DNA of 64,000 nt from JAKFEE01 sp036675815 (GTDB lineage: Bacteria > Pseudomonadota > Alphaproteobacteria > Rhodospirillales > Magnetospirillaceae): positions 1 to 64,000 of the forward strand of contig JAKFEE010000031.1 of assembly GCA_036675815.1 (NCBI GenBank), given 5' to 3'. The notes below the pieces were generated by a model. It was not told the DNA's origin, searched no databases, and saw only the letters and a list, made by a program, of their open reading frames with translations. Of this stretch, positions 48,547-56,663 are shown piece after piece (positions within the stretch are counted from its first letter, which is position 1; the number at the start of each line of letters is the position of its first letter). The position numbers and the translations under genes are program-made.

Positions 48547-49725
48547 ATGACCGGATCGCTGTTCCTGGCGCCCTATGCCTGCAAGCCCGAGCTCAGTCGC
48601 GGCCGGCTCCATCCCGAGCCGGAGAGCCCGACGCGCTCGGTGTTTCAGCGCGACCGCGACCGTATCGTCCACAGCGCCGCCTTCCGGCGGCTGAAATACA
48701 AGACGCAGGTCTTCGTCTATCACGAGGGCGACAATTACCGGACGCGCCTGTCGCACACCGTCGAGGTGTCGCAGATTGCCCGGTCCATCAGCCGGGTGCT
48801 GGGCCTCAACGAGGACCTCGCCGAGGCGCTGGCGCTGTCGCACGATCTCGGGCATCCGCCCTTCGCCCATGCCGGCGAAGAGGCGCTGCGCGAGGTGATG
48901 GCACCATACGCCGGCTATGACCACAATGCCCAAAGCCTGCGCATCGTCACCCGGCTCGAGCGCCGCTATGCCGAGTTCGACGGCCTCAATCTGACCTGGG
49001 AAACGCTCGAGGGCTTGGTCAAGCACAATGGCCCGCTGGTGGGGCTGCCGATGTCGCCGCCGCTGGCTTGGGCCGTGAGCGAGTATGCCGGTGATCAGGA
49101 CCTGGAGTTGTCCTCCTACGCCTCGGCCGAGGCCCAGGTGGCGGCGCTCGCCGACGACATCGCCTACAACAACCATGACATCGACGATGGCCTGCGCGCC
49201 GGCCTGTTCCAGGTCGAGGATCTGCTGGACCTGCCGCTGGTCGGCCCGGTATTCCGCGAGGTGGCGCGGCGCTATCCGGGCATCGAGCCGGTCCGCCAGC
49301 GTCATGAGGCGGTAAGGCGGCTGATCGACACCATGGTCAGCGACTGCATCACCGAAACCCGCCAACGCCTCGCGCAGTTCAGGCCGCACCATGCCGGCGA
49401 GGTGCGTGCCGCCGGCCGGCCGCTGGTCGGCTTCTCCGACGAGATGCGCGCCCACGACGCCGCGTTGAAGAAGTTCCTGTTCGCCAACATGTACCGCCAC
49501 TACAAGGTCAACCGCGAGACCAGCAAGGCCAAGCGGGTGGTGCGTGATCTGTTCACCATCCTGCTGGCCGAGCCCGGCTGCCTGCCGACCGAGTGGCAGC
49601 AGGGCTGCGATGGCGCCAATGCGCCGCGGACCGCGCGCATCGTCACCGACTACATCGCCGGCATGACCGACCGTTTCGCCCTCGACGAACATCGCCGCCT
49701 CTTCGATGCCCATGTGAGATCATGA
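48547..49725 (+). CDS. dGTPase-like HD-domain dNTP triphosphohydrolase
   Basis: A 392-residue cytoplasmic enzyme that splits dNTPs into nucleosides and triphosphate, controlling dNTP pools. The metal-binding HD motif is built from H70 in RLSHTVEVSQIARS, H99-D100 in ALSHDLGHPPFAHAGE and a later Asp in ALADDIAYNNHDIDDGL. FQRDRDRIVHSAAFRRLKYK-TQVF is the dGTPase-family N-terminal signature. This is the shorter dGTPase-like group rather than E. coli Dgt. Its stop overlaps the argS start (ATGA). Confidence 0.94.
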   Translation: MTGSLFLAPYACKPELSRGRLHPEPESPTRSVFQRDRDRIVHSAAFRRLKYKTQVFVYHEGDNYRTRLSHTVEVSQIARSISRVLGLNEDLAEALALSHDLGHPPFAHAGEEALREVMAPYAGYDHNAQSLRIVTRLERRYAEFDGLNLTWETLEGLVKHNGPLVGLPMSPPLAWAVSEYAGDQDLELSSYASAEAQVAALADDIAYNNHDIDDGLRAGLFQVEDLLDLPLVGPVFREVARRYPGIEPVRQRHEAVRRLIDTMVSDCITETRQRLAQFRPHHAGEVRAAGRPLVGFSDEMRAHDAALKKFLFANMYRHYKVNRETSKAKRVVRDLFTILLAEPGCLPTEWQQGCDGANAPRTARIVTDYIAGMTDRFALDEHRRLFDAHVRS

Positions 49726-51476
49726 ATACCTTCAAGCACTTCCGCGACCTCATCCTGCAAGCGGTGGCCGATCTGAAGGCCGCCGGCACGATTCCCGCCG
49801 ATCTCGACACCGCCAAGGTCACGGCCGAGCCGCCGCGCGAGGCGGCGCATGGCGACGTCTCGACCAATGCTGCCATGGTGCTGGCCAAGGCGGCCGGGCT
49901 GAAGCCGCGCGACCTCGCCGACAAGCTGGCCGAACGTACGGCCGGCGCTGCCGAGGTGGTTAGCATCAACATTGCTGGCCCGGGGTTCATCAATCTCAAA
50001 CTGGACGATGCGTTCTGGCGCGAGCGCATCCGCGACGTCCTGGGTCAGGGCCGTGCCTACGGCGACTCCGACGTCGGCCGCGGCCGGCGGGTCAATGTCG
50101 AATACGTCTCGGCCAATCCCACCGGGCCGATGCATGTCGGCCATGGCCGCGGTGCCGTGTTCGGCGACGCGCTGGCCTCGCTGCTGGCCAAGGCCGGCTT
50201 CGACGTGGCGCGCGAATACTACGTCAACGATGCCGGCGCCCAGGTCGACGTGCTGGCGCGCTCGGCCCATCTGCGCTACCGCGAGGCCCTGGGCGAAACC
50301 ATCGGCGAGATCCCGGAAGGGCTCTACCCCGGCGATTATCTGGTGCCGGTGGGGCAGGCGCTGGCCCAGCGCTTCGGCGAGTCCTTACGCGACCAGCCGG
50401 AGGCGGAATGGCTGCCGCTGGTGCGCCAGATCGCCATCGACGCCATGATGGAGCTGATCCGCGAGGACCTGGCCGCGCTCGGCGTGCGCCACGACGTCTT
50501 CACCTCCGAGCGTGGCCTGGTCGAGGCCGGGGCCGTGGATCGTGTGCTGGGCGAGCTGCGGGCGCGCGGGCTGATCTATCACGGCGTGCTCGAGCCGCCC
50601 AAGGGCAAGCTGCCCGACGACTGGGAGCCGCGGCCGCAGACCCTGTTCAAGGCCACCCAGTTCGGTGACGACGTCGACCGGCCGTTGCAGAAGTCGGACG
50701 GCAGCTGGACCTATTTCGCCTCGGACATCGCCTATCATCAGGACAAGTTCCGCCGCGGCTTCGCCGACATGATCGACGTCTGGGGCGCCGACCACGGCGG
50801 CTACGTCAAGCGCATGCAGGCGGCGGTGAAGGCGGTCACCGAGGACAAGGGCGATCTCGACGTCAAGCTGTGCCAGATGGTCAATCTGCTCAAGGGCGGC
50901 GAACCGGTGCGCATGTCGAAGCGCGCCGGCACCTTCGTCACCCTGCGCGAGGTGGTCGACGAGGTCGGCAAGGACGTCGTGCGCTTCATCATGCTGACGC
51001 GCAAGAACGACGCCCACCTCGACTTCGACCTGGAGAAGGTGCTGGAGCAGTCGCGCGACAACCCGGTGTTCTATGTCCAGTACGCCCACGCCCGGGCGCA
51101 TTCGGTGCTGCGCCACGCCCGCGACATGTTCGCCGATGCCGATCTGTCGCCGGCGGCGCTGGCCGAGGTGGCGCTGGACCGGCTGGCCGATCCGGCCGAG
51201 CTCACCCTGATCCGCACCATGGCCGGCTGGCCGCGCCTGGTCGAAAGCGCCGCCGAAGCGCATGAGCCGCACCGCGTGGCATTTTTCCTGTATGATCTCG
51301 CCGGGGCGTTCCACGGATTGTGGAACAAGGGCAAGGACGACACCTCTCTGCGCTTCCTGGTCGCCGAGGATCGTGCGCTGTCGCTGGCGCGGCTGGCGAT
51401 GGTGCAGGCCATGGCGACGGTGGTTGCCTCCGGGCTGCAGGTGTTCGGTGTCGAGCCAGTGGAGGAAATGCGCTGA
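49722..51476 (+). CDS. argS: Arginyl-tRNA synthetase
   Basis: A 584-residue class Ia synthetase. The HIGH motif is HVGH (residues 138-141, in NPTGPMHVGHGRGAVFGD), and the KMSK loop is VRMSKRAGTFVTLREVVDEV. The N-terminal Add-1 domain (about 1-110, GDVSTNAAMVLAKAAG) recognises the D-loop of the tRNA, and the C-terminal ~130 residues form the anticodon-binding helical domain. ATG 49722 overlaps the dGTPase stop. The TGATG at its own end overlaps the SPOR gene. Confidence 0.97.
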   Translation: MNTFKHFRDLILQAVADLKAAGTIPADLDTAKVTAEPPREAAHGDVSTNAAMVLAKAAGLKPRDLADKLAERTAGAAEVVSINIAGPGFINLKLDDAFWRERIRDVLGQGRAYGDSDVGRGRRVNVEYVSANPTGPMHVGHGRGAVFGDALASLLAKAGFDVAREYYVNDAGAQVDVLARSAHLRYREALGETIGEIPEGLYPGDYLVPVGQALAQRFGESLRDQPEAEWLPLVRQIAIDAMMELIREDLAALGVRHDVFTSERGLVEAGAVDRVLGELRARGLIYHGVLEPPKGKLPDDWEPRPQTLFKATQFGDDVDRPLQKSDGSWTYFASDIAYHQDKFRRGFADMIDVWGADHGGYVKRMQAAVKAVTEDKGDLDVKLCQMVNLLKGGEPVRMSKRAGTFVTLREVVDEVGKDVVRFIMLTRKNDAHLDFDLEKVLEQSRDNPVFYVQYAHARAHSVLRHARDMFADADLSPAALAEVALDRLADPAELTLIRTMAGWPRLVESAAEAHEPHRVAFFLYDLAGAFHGLWNKGKDDTSLRFLVAEDRALSLARLAMVQAMATVVASGLQVFGVEPVEEMR

Positions 51477-52372
51477 TGACGAGGCGACCGAACGACGATC
51501 CCGCCCAGGACATGCTGGACTTCGTGCCCGAGCGGCTGGATTCCGACACGGCCGGCGGTGACGAGGAGTATTATCCGCCGCACCGGGGCAGGCTGTTGGT
51601 CAGCGTGGCGCTCGGCTTGAGCGCGGTCGTCGCGACGGTCGTCACGGTCTGGTACATTTTTGCGGATCAATCGGCAGACGTAGGCAGGGACGGCCTGCCC
51701 GTCATTACGGCCGAACCCGGCCCGGTGAAGGCCCGTCCTGCCGATCCGGGCGGTATGGAAGTCCCCAACCAGGACAAGCTGGTCTACGAGCGCCTGGGGC
51801 AGGGCGACGCGCGGCCCCGGGCCGAGCGCTTGTTGCCGCCGCCCGAAGCGCCGAAGCCGCCGCCGGCCAGTCTGGCACCGCCCAGCCTGGCCACGCCGCG
51901 AGCAAGCGTCGAAAACCTGGCCGCCGCCGCGGAGCCGGTGCCAGCCGCTCCCGCCCCTGCGGCGCCGAGCGCGACGGTCCAGGAACCCGCCGAGGTGTTG
52001 CCGCAGGCCGAGGCGCCGACGGTCGCCGATCCCGAGGGAGTCCCGGTGGCTGCGGCACCGGCAAAGCCGGAGGCGCCTGCGCCCGTGCCGGCGTCGTCGG
52101 AACCGGCAGTCGCGGCCGAAAAGGACGGCGGCTGGCGCGTCCAGATTGCCGCGGTGCGCGAGCGCGATGTCGCGGAAAAGGAATGGAGCCGGCTCGCCGC
52201 GGCGCATCGCGACCTGCTTGGCCGCCTGTCGGCCGACATCGTGCGTGCCGATCTGGGGGCCAAGGGGACCTTCTATCGCGTGCGCGGCGGGCCGCTCGAC
52301 GAGGCTACGGCGCGGCGCATTTGCAGCGATTTGGGCAAGCGTAAGATCGGGTGCATGGTTGTCCGCAAGTAA
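51476..52372 (+). CDS. SPOR-domain protein, single-pass membrane
   Basis: A 298-residue protein. A ~40-residue cytoplasmic N-terminus, a single membrane helix (LLVSVALGLSAVVATVVTVW-YIF, about 42-64) and a Pro/Ala-rich periplasmic linker (about 90-220) precede the C-terminal SPOR domain (about 222-298). The domain has GGWRVQIAAVRERDVAEKEW and FYRVRGGPLDEATARRICSD. SPOR domains bind denuded septal glycan, so the protein probably works at the division site. Its position after argS and before nagZ is standard in this bacterial class. It overlaps nagZ by 14 bases. Confidence 0.9.
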   Translation: MTRRPNDDPAQDMLDFVPERLDSDTAGGDEEYYPPHRGRLLVSVALGLSAVVATVVTVWYIFADQSADVGRDGLPVITAEPGPVKARPADPGGMEVPNQDKLVYERLGQGDARPRAERLLPPPEAPKPPPASLAPPSLATPRASVENLAAAAEPVPAAPAPAAPSATVQEPAEVLPQAEAPTVADPEGVPVAAAPAKPEAPAPVPASSEPAVAAEKDGGWRVQIAAVRERDVAEKEWSRLAAAHRDLLGRLSADIVRADLGAKGTFYRVRGGPLDEATARRICSDLGKRKIGCMVVRK

Positions 52373-53378
52373 CGCCGTCATTTTCGGCTGTGCCGGCCTC
52401 GAATTGAGCGAGACGGAACGCCGCTTGTTTGCCGCGGCACGGCCGCTGGGCTTCATCCTGTTCGCGCGCAACGTGGCGACGCCCGAGCAGGTGCGCGCCC
52501 TGGTGCACGACCTGCGCCGGTCGGTGGAACGCGAGGATGCGCCGGTGCTCATCGATCAGGAAGGCGGCCGGGTGCAGCGCCTGAAGCCGCCGCACTGGCG
52601 CAGCGCGCCGCCGGCGGCATCCTTCGGCAACCTTGCCGGCGAGGAGCGCCACATCGCCATCGAGGCCACGCGGCTCAACGCCCGCCTGATCGCCGACGAA
52701 CTCTACGATCTCGGCATCGACGTCGACTGCACGCCGGTGCTCGACGTGCCGGTCGCCGGGGCGCATGACGTGATCGGCGATCGGGCCTTTTCCGGGGATC
52801 CCGATCTCATCGCCGAACTCGGCCGTGCGGTCTGCGACGGGATGCTGGGCGGTGGAGTGCTGCCGGTGGTCAAGCACGTGCCCGGCCACGGCCGTGCCAC
52901 CGTCGACAGCCATCTCGACCTGCCGGTCGTGTCCGCCTCGCTTGACGAGCTGCGGGCGGCGGATTTCCGCCCGTTCCGCGCATTGAACGACGCGCCGTGG
53001 GCGATGACCGCCCACGTCGTCTACACGGCCATCGACGCATCGGCTCCGGCCACCTGTTCGCCACGGCTGATCAACGACGTCATCCGCGGCGAGATCGGCT
53101 TCGATGGCGTGCTGATCTCGGACGACCTGTCGATGAAGGCCCTCAAGGGCGATTTCGCTACGCGCACCCGCCAGGCCCTCGATGCCGGCTGTGACGTGGT
53201 CCTGCACTGCAATGGCGACATGGCCGAGATGCAGGCCGTCGCCGCGGCCGCCCGGCCGCTCACCGATGCGGCGCAGCGGCGCCTGGCGCGTGCCGCAGCC
53301 CGCAAGGCGACGCCGCCGCAGCCGCTCGACCGACCCACGGCGCTGGCCCATCTGTCGGGATGGCTGAGCCGGTCGTGA
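52359..53378 (+). CDS. nagZ: Beta-N-acetylhexosaminidase NagZ
   Basis: A 339-residue glycoside hydrolase family 3 enzyme that removes GlcNAc from 1,6-anhydro-muropeptides during peptidoglycan recycling. The signature KHVPGHGRATVDSH includes the catalytic dyad D183-H185 of the flexible loop. The nucleophile is D255 in FDGVLISDDLSMKAL. The frame starts at TTG 52359 (LSASNAVIFGCAG in raw reading), giving the family's N-terminus and overlapping the SPOR gene by 14 bases. Longer frames lie inside that gene. Translation is likely coupled, since the upstream ribosome binding site is weak. Confidence 0.94.
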   Translation: MSASNAVIFGCAGLELSETERRLFAAARPLGFILFARNVATPEQVRALVHDLRRSVEREDAPVLIDQEGGRVQRLKPPHWRSAPPAASFGNLAGEERHIAIEATRLNARLIADELYDLGIDVDCTPVLDVPVAGAHDVIGDRAFSGDPDLIAELGRAVCDGMLGGGVLPVVKHVPGHGRATVDSHLDLPVVSASLDELRAADFRPFRALNDAPWAMTAHVVYTAIDASAPATCSPRLINDVIRGEIGFDGVLISDDLSMKALKGDFATRTRQALDAGCDVVLHCNGDMAEMQAVAAAARPLTDAAQRRLARAAARKATPPQPLDRPTALAHLSGWLSRS

Positions 53379-54049
53379 TGGGCGATCTCGACCAGCTTCT
53401 GTACAGCATCTCGGTGTGGGCGCCGGTCATCCTCATCGCCGTGCCGCTGCACGAGGCGGCCCACGGCTTTGCCGCCCTGAAATTCGGCGACGACACCGCC
53501 AAGCGGTTCGGGCGGCTGTCGATGAACCCGTTGCGCCACGTCGACCTGTTCGGCACCCTGATCATGCCGGCGATGCTGCTGCTCGCCTCGGGCGGGCGCT
53601 TCGTCTTCGGCTGGGCCAAGCCGGTTCCGGTCGATTTTTCGCGCCTGCGGCCGTTCCGCGCCGGGATGGTGCTGACCGCCCTGGCCGGGCCGGGCACCAA
53701 TGTCCTGCTGGCCTTCCTGTCGGCGCTGCTGATCCATGCCGTCGGGCTGCTGCCGCCGGGGATGCACGACTGGGCGCTCGACGTGTTGTTCAGCTCGATC
53801 CAGCTCAACCTGGTATTGGCCGTGTTCAACATGCTGCCGCTGCCGCCCCTCGACGGCGGCCGGGTTGCCGTCGGCCTGTTGCCCACCGCCCTGGCGCTGC
53901 CGTTGGCGCGGCTCGAGCGCTTCGGCATCCCCATCCTGCTGGGGCTGTTGTTCCTGCTGCCCATGGCCGGCATCGACATCCTTCCCTGGCTGATCGAGCC
54001 GCCGGTGCGACTGCTGGGCTCGGCCATAATCCACCTCACCGGGCTGTGA
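53378..54049 (+). CDS. Site-2 protease family (M50) membrane metalloprotease
   Basis: A 223-residue polytopic protein of the short M50B group. The zinc motif is HEAAHG (H25, E26, H29) in VILIAVPLHEAAHGFAALKF-GD. The third ligand region is NMLPLPPLDGGRV near residues 155-167. GWAKPVPVDFSRLR is the usual loop of this family. It lacks a PDZ domain, unlike RseP further on. ATG 53378 overlaps the nagZ stop (TGATG), matching the overlap style of this operon; ATG 53360 is an in-frame alternative. Substrates are unknown. Its position between nagZ and scpA is common in alphaproteobacteria. Confidence 0.9.
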   Translation: MGDLDQLLYSISVWAPVILIAVPLHEAAHGFAALKFGDDTAKRFGRLSMNPLRHVDLFGTLIMPAMLLLASGGRFVFGWAKPVPVDFSRLRPFRAGMVLTALAGPGTNVLLAFLSALLIHAVGLLPPGMHDWALDVLFSSIQLNLVLAVFNMLPLPPLDGGRVAVGLLPTALALPLARLERFGIPILLGLLFLLPMAGIDILPWLIEPPVRLLGSAIIHLTGL

Positions 54050-54069
54050 TGGCGGGTGCAAATCCGTAT

Positions 54070-54189
54070 CCCTCTCCCGTCTGCGGGAGAGGGTGGGGCC
54101 CGCGAAGCGGGAGGGTGAGGGTGGCGCCTCGGCCGCGAGATCATGGCGCAGCCCTCACCCCGGCCCTCTCCCGCAAGTGGGAGAGGGAG
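54070..54189. repeat. GGGAGAGGG-type palindromic repeat abutting scpA
   Basis: CCCTCTCCCGT-ct-GCGGGAGAGGG at the left end and CCCTCTCCCGC-aa-GTGGGAGAGGG at the right end enclose GGGAGGGTGAGGG and CCCTCACCC. This is the same design as the insertion in the 5-oxoprolinase gene. The right arm supplies the purine-rich GGGAGAGGGAGC directly before the scpA ATG, so the element appears to have become its ribosome binding site. Read in the scpA frame it is open and encodes HPGPLPQVGEG. Confidence 0.9.
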
Positions 54190-54191
54190 CA

Positions 54192-54926
54192 ATGACCGGC
54201 CAGCAGTTGGTGCTCGACCTCGACGGCTTCGAGGGGCCCATCGACCTGTTGCTGAACCTGGCGCGCGAACAGAAGGTCGACCTCGCCAGGCTGTCGATCC
54301 TGCAGCTCGCCGACCAGTATCTTGCCTTCGTCGAGCGGGTGCGCCGCCTCAACATCGAACTCGCCGCCGAATACCTGGTCATGGCGGCCTGGCTGGCCTA
54401 CCTCAAGTCACGGCTGCTGCTGCCCGAGCCCGAACAGGACGAGGAGGAGCCGACGGGTGCGGAGATGGCCGCCGCCCTGGCCTTCCAGCTGCGCCGCCTG
54501 CAAGCCATGCAGGATGCCGGCGCCAGCCTGATGGAGCGCCCGATGCTGGGACGCGACGTCTTTGCCCGCAGCGCCCCCGAGGGGGTCGAGGTGGTGGCGA
54601 AAAGCGTCTACGACGTCACGCTCTACGAGCTGCTGAAGGCATACACCGACCACAAGCGTCGCACCTCGGTGAAGATCTTGAGCATCGAGGCCCCTGACCT
54701 CTATTCGGTCGAGGACGCGCTGAAGCGCCTGCAGGACATGCTGGGGCGCATGCCGAGCTGGACCGTGCTGATGCGCTTCCTGCCGCCGGGCCTGCGCGAT
54801 GCCCTGGTGTTGCGCTCGGCGGTGTCGGCCACGTTCGTCGCCGTGCTTGAGCTGGCCCGGCAGGGCCGTGTCCAACTGCGTCAGGACGGTGGTGCCTTCG
54901 GCCCCATCTACGTCAAGCCGGCATGA
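54192..54926 (+). CDS. scpA: Segregation and condensation protein A
   Basis: A 244-residue kleisin that closes the SMC-ScpAB condensin ring for chromosome compaction. The N-terminal LVLDLDGFEGPIDLLLNLAR-EQKVDLARLSILQLADQYL is the ScpA signature. The middle is acidic and variable, and the C-terminal winged-helix includes SAVSATFVAVLELARQGRVQ-LRQ. ATG 54192 is chosen; a longer frame to 54093 would translate the adjacent palindromic repeat and is rejected. It overlaps scpB by ATGA. Confidence 0.94.
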   Translation: MTGQQLVLDLDGFEGPIDLLLNLAREQKVDLARLSILQLADQYLAFVERVRRLNIELAAEYLVMAAWLAYLKSRLLLPEPEQDEEEPTGAEMAAALAFQLRRLQAMQDAGASLMERPMLGRDVFARSAPEGVEVVAKSVYDVTLYELLKAYTDHKRRTSVKILSIEAPDLYSVEDALKRLQDMLGRMPSWTVLMRFLPPGLRDALVLRSAVSATFVAVLELARQGRVQLRQDGGAFGPIYVKPA

Positions 54927-55588
54927 ACGGCACCGAGCCACTGCGCCTCGTCGAGGCCCTGCTGTTCGCCGCCGCCGAGCCGCTGGCCGAGCAGGTGCTG
55001 GCCGAGAAGCTGCCCGAAGGCGCCGACATCGCCGAGATCCTGGCCCGCCTGCAGGCCGATTATGCCGGGCGCGGCATCAATCTGGTGCGGCGCGAGGGCC
55101 GCTGGGCCTTCCGCACGGCGCCCGATCTCGCCGCCGCCCTGCGCGTCGAGGCCGAGGTGGCGCGGCGGCTGTCGCGCGCCGCCGTCGAGACCTTGGCCAT
55201 CATCGCCTATCACCAGCCGGTGACCCGCGCCGAGGTCGAGGAGATCCGCGGCGTCGCCGTCAACAAGGGCACCATCGACATTCTGTTCGAGGCCGGCTGG
55301 ATCCGCCCCAAGGGCCGCCGCCGCACCCCGGGGCGCCCGGTCACCTGGGTGACCACCGGCGGCTTCCTCGACCATTTCGGCCTGGAAAGCATCCGCGATC
55401 TGCCGGGCGTCGACGAATTGCGTGCCGCCGGGCTGCTCGACGCCCGGCCGTCGATGGCGGCCTATGCCAACCGAGCCGCCGACGACGGGCCGCCGGTTGA
55501 CATCGACGACGCCGCGCCGATCGACATCCCGCGCCCCGATCCCGAGGAGGGGCAGCCGGACCTGCCGTTTGCCGAAACGACGGAGTAG
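54923..55588 (+). CDS. scpB: Segregation and condensation protein B
   Basis: A 221-residue ScpB with two winged-helix domains. LVEALLFAAAEPLAEQVLAE is the N-terminal signature, and LAIIAYHQPVTRAEVEEIRG-V and GRPVTWVTTGGFLDHFGLES are the classic second-domain motifs. It binds ScpA to regulate the SMC complex. The C-terminal ~45 residues (PPVDIDDAAPIDIPRPDPEE) are acidic and disordered. In many alphaproteobacteria tatABC follows; here the ribosomal operon begins instead after 168 bases. Confidence 0.94.
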   Translation: MNGTEPLRLVEALLFAAAEPLAEQVLAEKLPEGADIAEILARLQADYAGRGINLVRREGRWAFRTAPDLAAALRVEAEVARRLSRAAVETLAIIAYHQPVTRAEVEEIRGVAVNKGTIDILFEAGWIRPKGRRRTPGRPVTWVTTGGFLDHFGLESIRDLPGVDELRAAGLLDARPSMAAYANRAADDGPPVDIDDAAPIDIPRPDPEEGQPDLPFAETTE

Positions 55589-55612
55589 GGCGCCTGCCGC
55601 CGCCCAGTGGCG

Positions 55613-55640
55613 CTTGCCAAAACGGCGTGAACCGTTTAAG
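55613..55640 (+). promoter_or_regulatory. Candidate rpsB promoter
   Basis: CTTGCC (55613-55618) and TTTAAG (55635-55640) are separated by 16 bases, about 115 bases before the rpsB start. A small inverted repeat, AAACGG/CCGTTT (55620-55637), overlaps the spacer. The long leader would allow S2-mediated control, as known in other bacteria. Confidence 0.35.
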
Positions 55641-55756
55641 TAGCGCGCCATCAATCCGCACGCGGGGGGCGGCGGGGCAACCATTGCCTCGATCCATCCG
55701 GTCCGGCTCGTCCGGCACACCCCTGCGGAGGTTCAACCGGAAAAAGGTTCTTGCAC

Positions 55757-56557
55757 ATGGCGATGCCCAGTTTCTCTATGCGCCAGCTCGTCGAGTCCGG
55801 CGCGCATTTCGGCCACAACACCCGCCGCTGGAATCCGAAGATGGCGCCGTACCTGTTCGGCGTCCGCAACGGCATCCACATCATCGACATGCAGCAGACG
55901 GTGCCGATGCTGCACCAGGCGATGCAGGCCGTGCGCGGCGCGGTCGCCGGCGGTGGCCGCGTGCTGTTCGTCGGCACCAAGCGCCAGGCGGCCGAGGTGG
56001 TTGCCGACAGCGCCAAGCGCTGCGGCCAGTACTACGTCAATCACCGCTGGCTGGGCGGCATGCTCACCAACTGGAAGACGATCTCGCATTCGATCAAGCG
56101 CCTGCGTGAGCTGGACGATCAGCTCAATTCCGGCGCCCTGGCCGGCCTGACCAAGAAGGAACAGCTCAACCTGTCGCGCGAGCGCGACAAGCTCGACCGC
56201 GCCCTGGGCGGCATCAAGGACATGGGCGGCCTGCCCGACGTCTTGTTCATCGTCGACACCAACAAGGAGTCGCTGGCGATCGAGGAGGCCAAGAAGCTCA
56301 ATATCCCGGTGGTCGCCATCATCGACTCCAACTCCGATCCGGACGGCATCGCCTTCCCGATCCCCGGCAACGACGACGCCATCCGCGCCGTTCAGCTCTA
56401 CTGCGACATGATCTCGGGCGCCGTCCTCGACGGCATCCAGGCCGAGATGGCCCGCCAGGGCGTCGATCTGGGCGCCGTCGAGCAGGCGCCGGCCGAGGCG
56501 CTGCCCGAGGAAGGCGCTGCCCAGCAGGGCGAAGCCGAGCAGCCGCAGGCCTCCTGA
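55757..56557 (+). CDS. rpsB: 30S ribosomal protein S2
   Basis: A 266-residue S2 protein. The N-terminal SFSMRQLVESGAHFGHNTRR-WNPKM, FVGTKRQAAEVV, YYVNHRWLGGMLTNWKTI and the late PDVLFIVDTNKESLAIEEAK-KLNIPVVAIIDSNSDPDGI are the family signatures. The C-terminal ~30 residues are an acidic Ala/Gln/Glu-rich tail, a usual alphaproteobacterial extension. ATG 55757 is the family start; a TTG two codons earlier is less likely. A strong terminator follows, yet tsf continues on the same strand. Confidence 0.97.
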   Translation: MAMPSFSMRQLVESGAHFGHNTRRWNPKMAPYLFGVRNGIHIIDMQQTVPMLHQAMQAVRGAVAGGGRVLFVGTKRQAAEVVADSAKRCGQYYVNHRWLGGMLTNWKTISHSIKRLRELDDQLNSGALAGLTKKEQLNLSRERDKLDRALGGIKDMGGLPDVLFIVDTNKESLAIEEAKKLNIPVVAIIDSNSDPDGIAFPIPGNDDAIRAVQLYCDMISGAVLDGIQAEMARQGVDLGAVEQAPAEALPEEGAAQQGEAEQPQAS

Positions 56558-56575
56558 GCAACGGCGTCGATTTGC

Positions 56576-56615
56576 GGCGTGGCGGCGGCGCGTATCGTCG
56601 CCGCCACGCCTTTTT
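56576..56615 (+). terminator. Strong intrinsic terminator between rpsB and tsf
   Basis: GGCGTGGCGGCG (56576-56587) pairs perfectly with CGCCGCCACGCC (56599-56610), followed by TTTTT. Partial termination here would let S2 be made in excess over elongation factor Ts, as described for E. coli rpsB-tsf. Confidence 0.85.
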
Positions 56616-56663
56616 GGCCCCAGGGGCCAGATCCACACGAATTTAGCTGCGAGAGGAAGAACC

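Noticed and set aside
54093..54191. An earlier in-frame start for scpA
   Set aside because: The extra 33 residues are translation of the palindromic repeat, and the ScpA family begins near the ATG at 54192.
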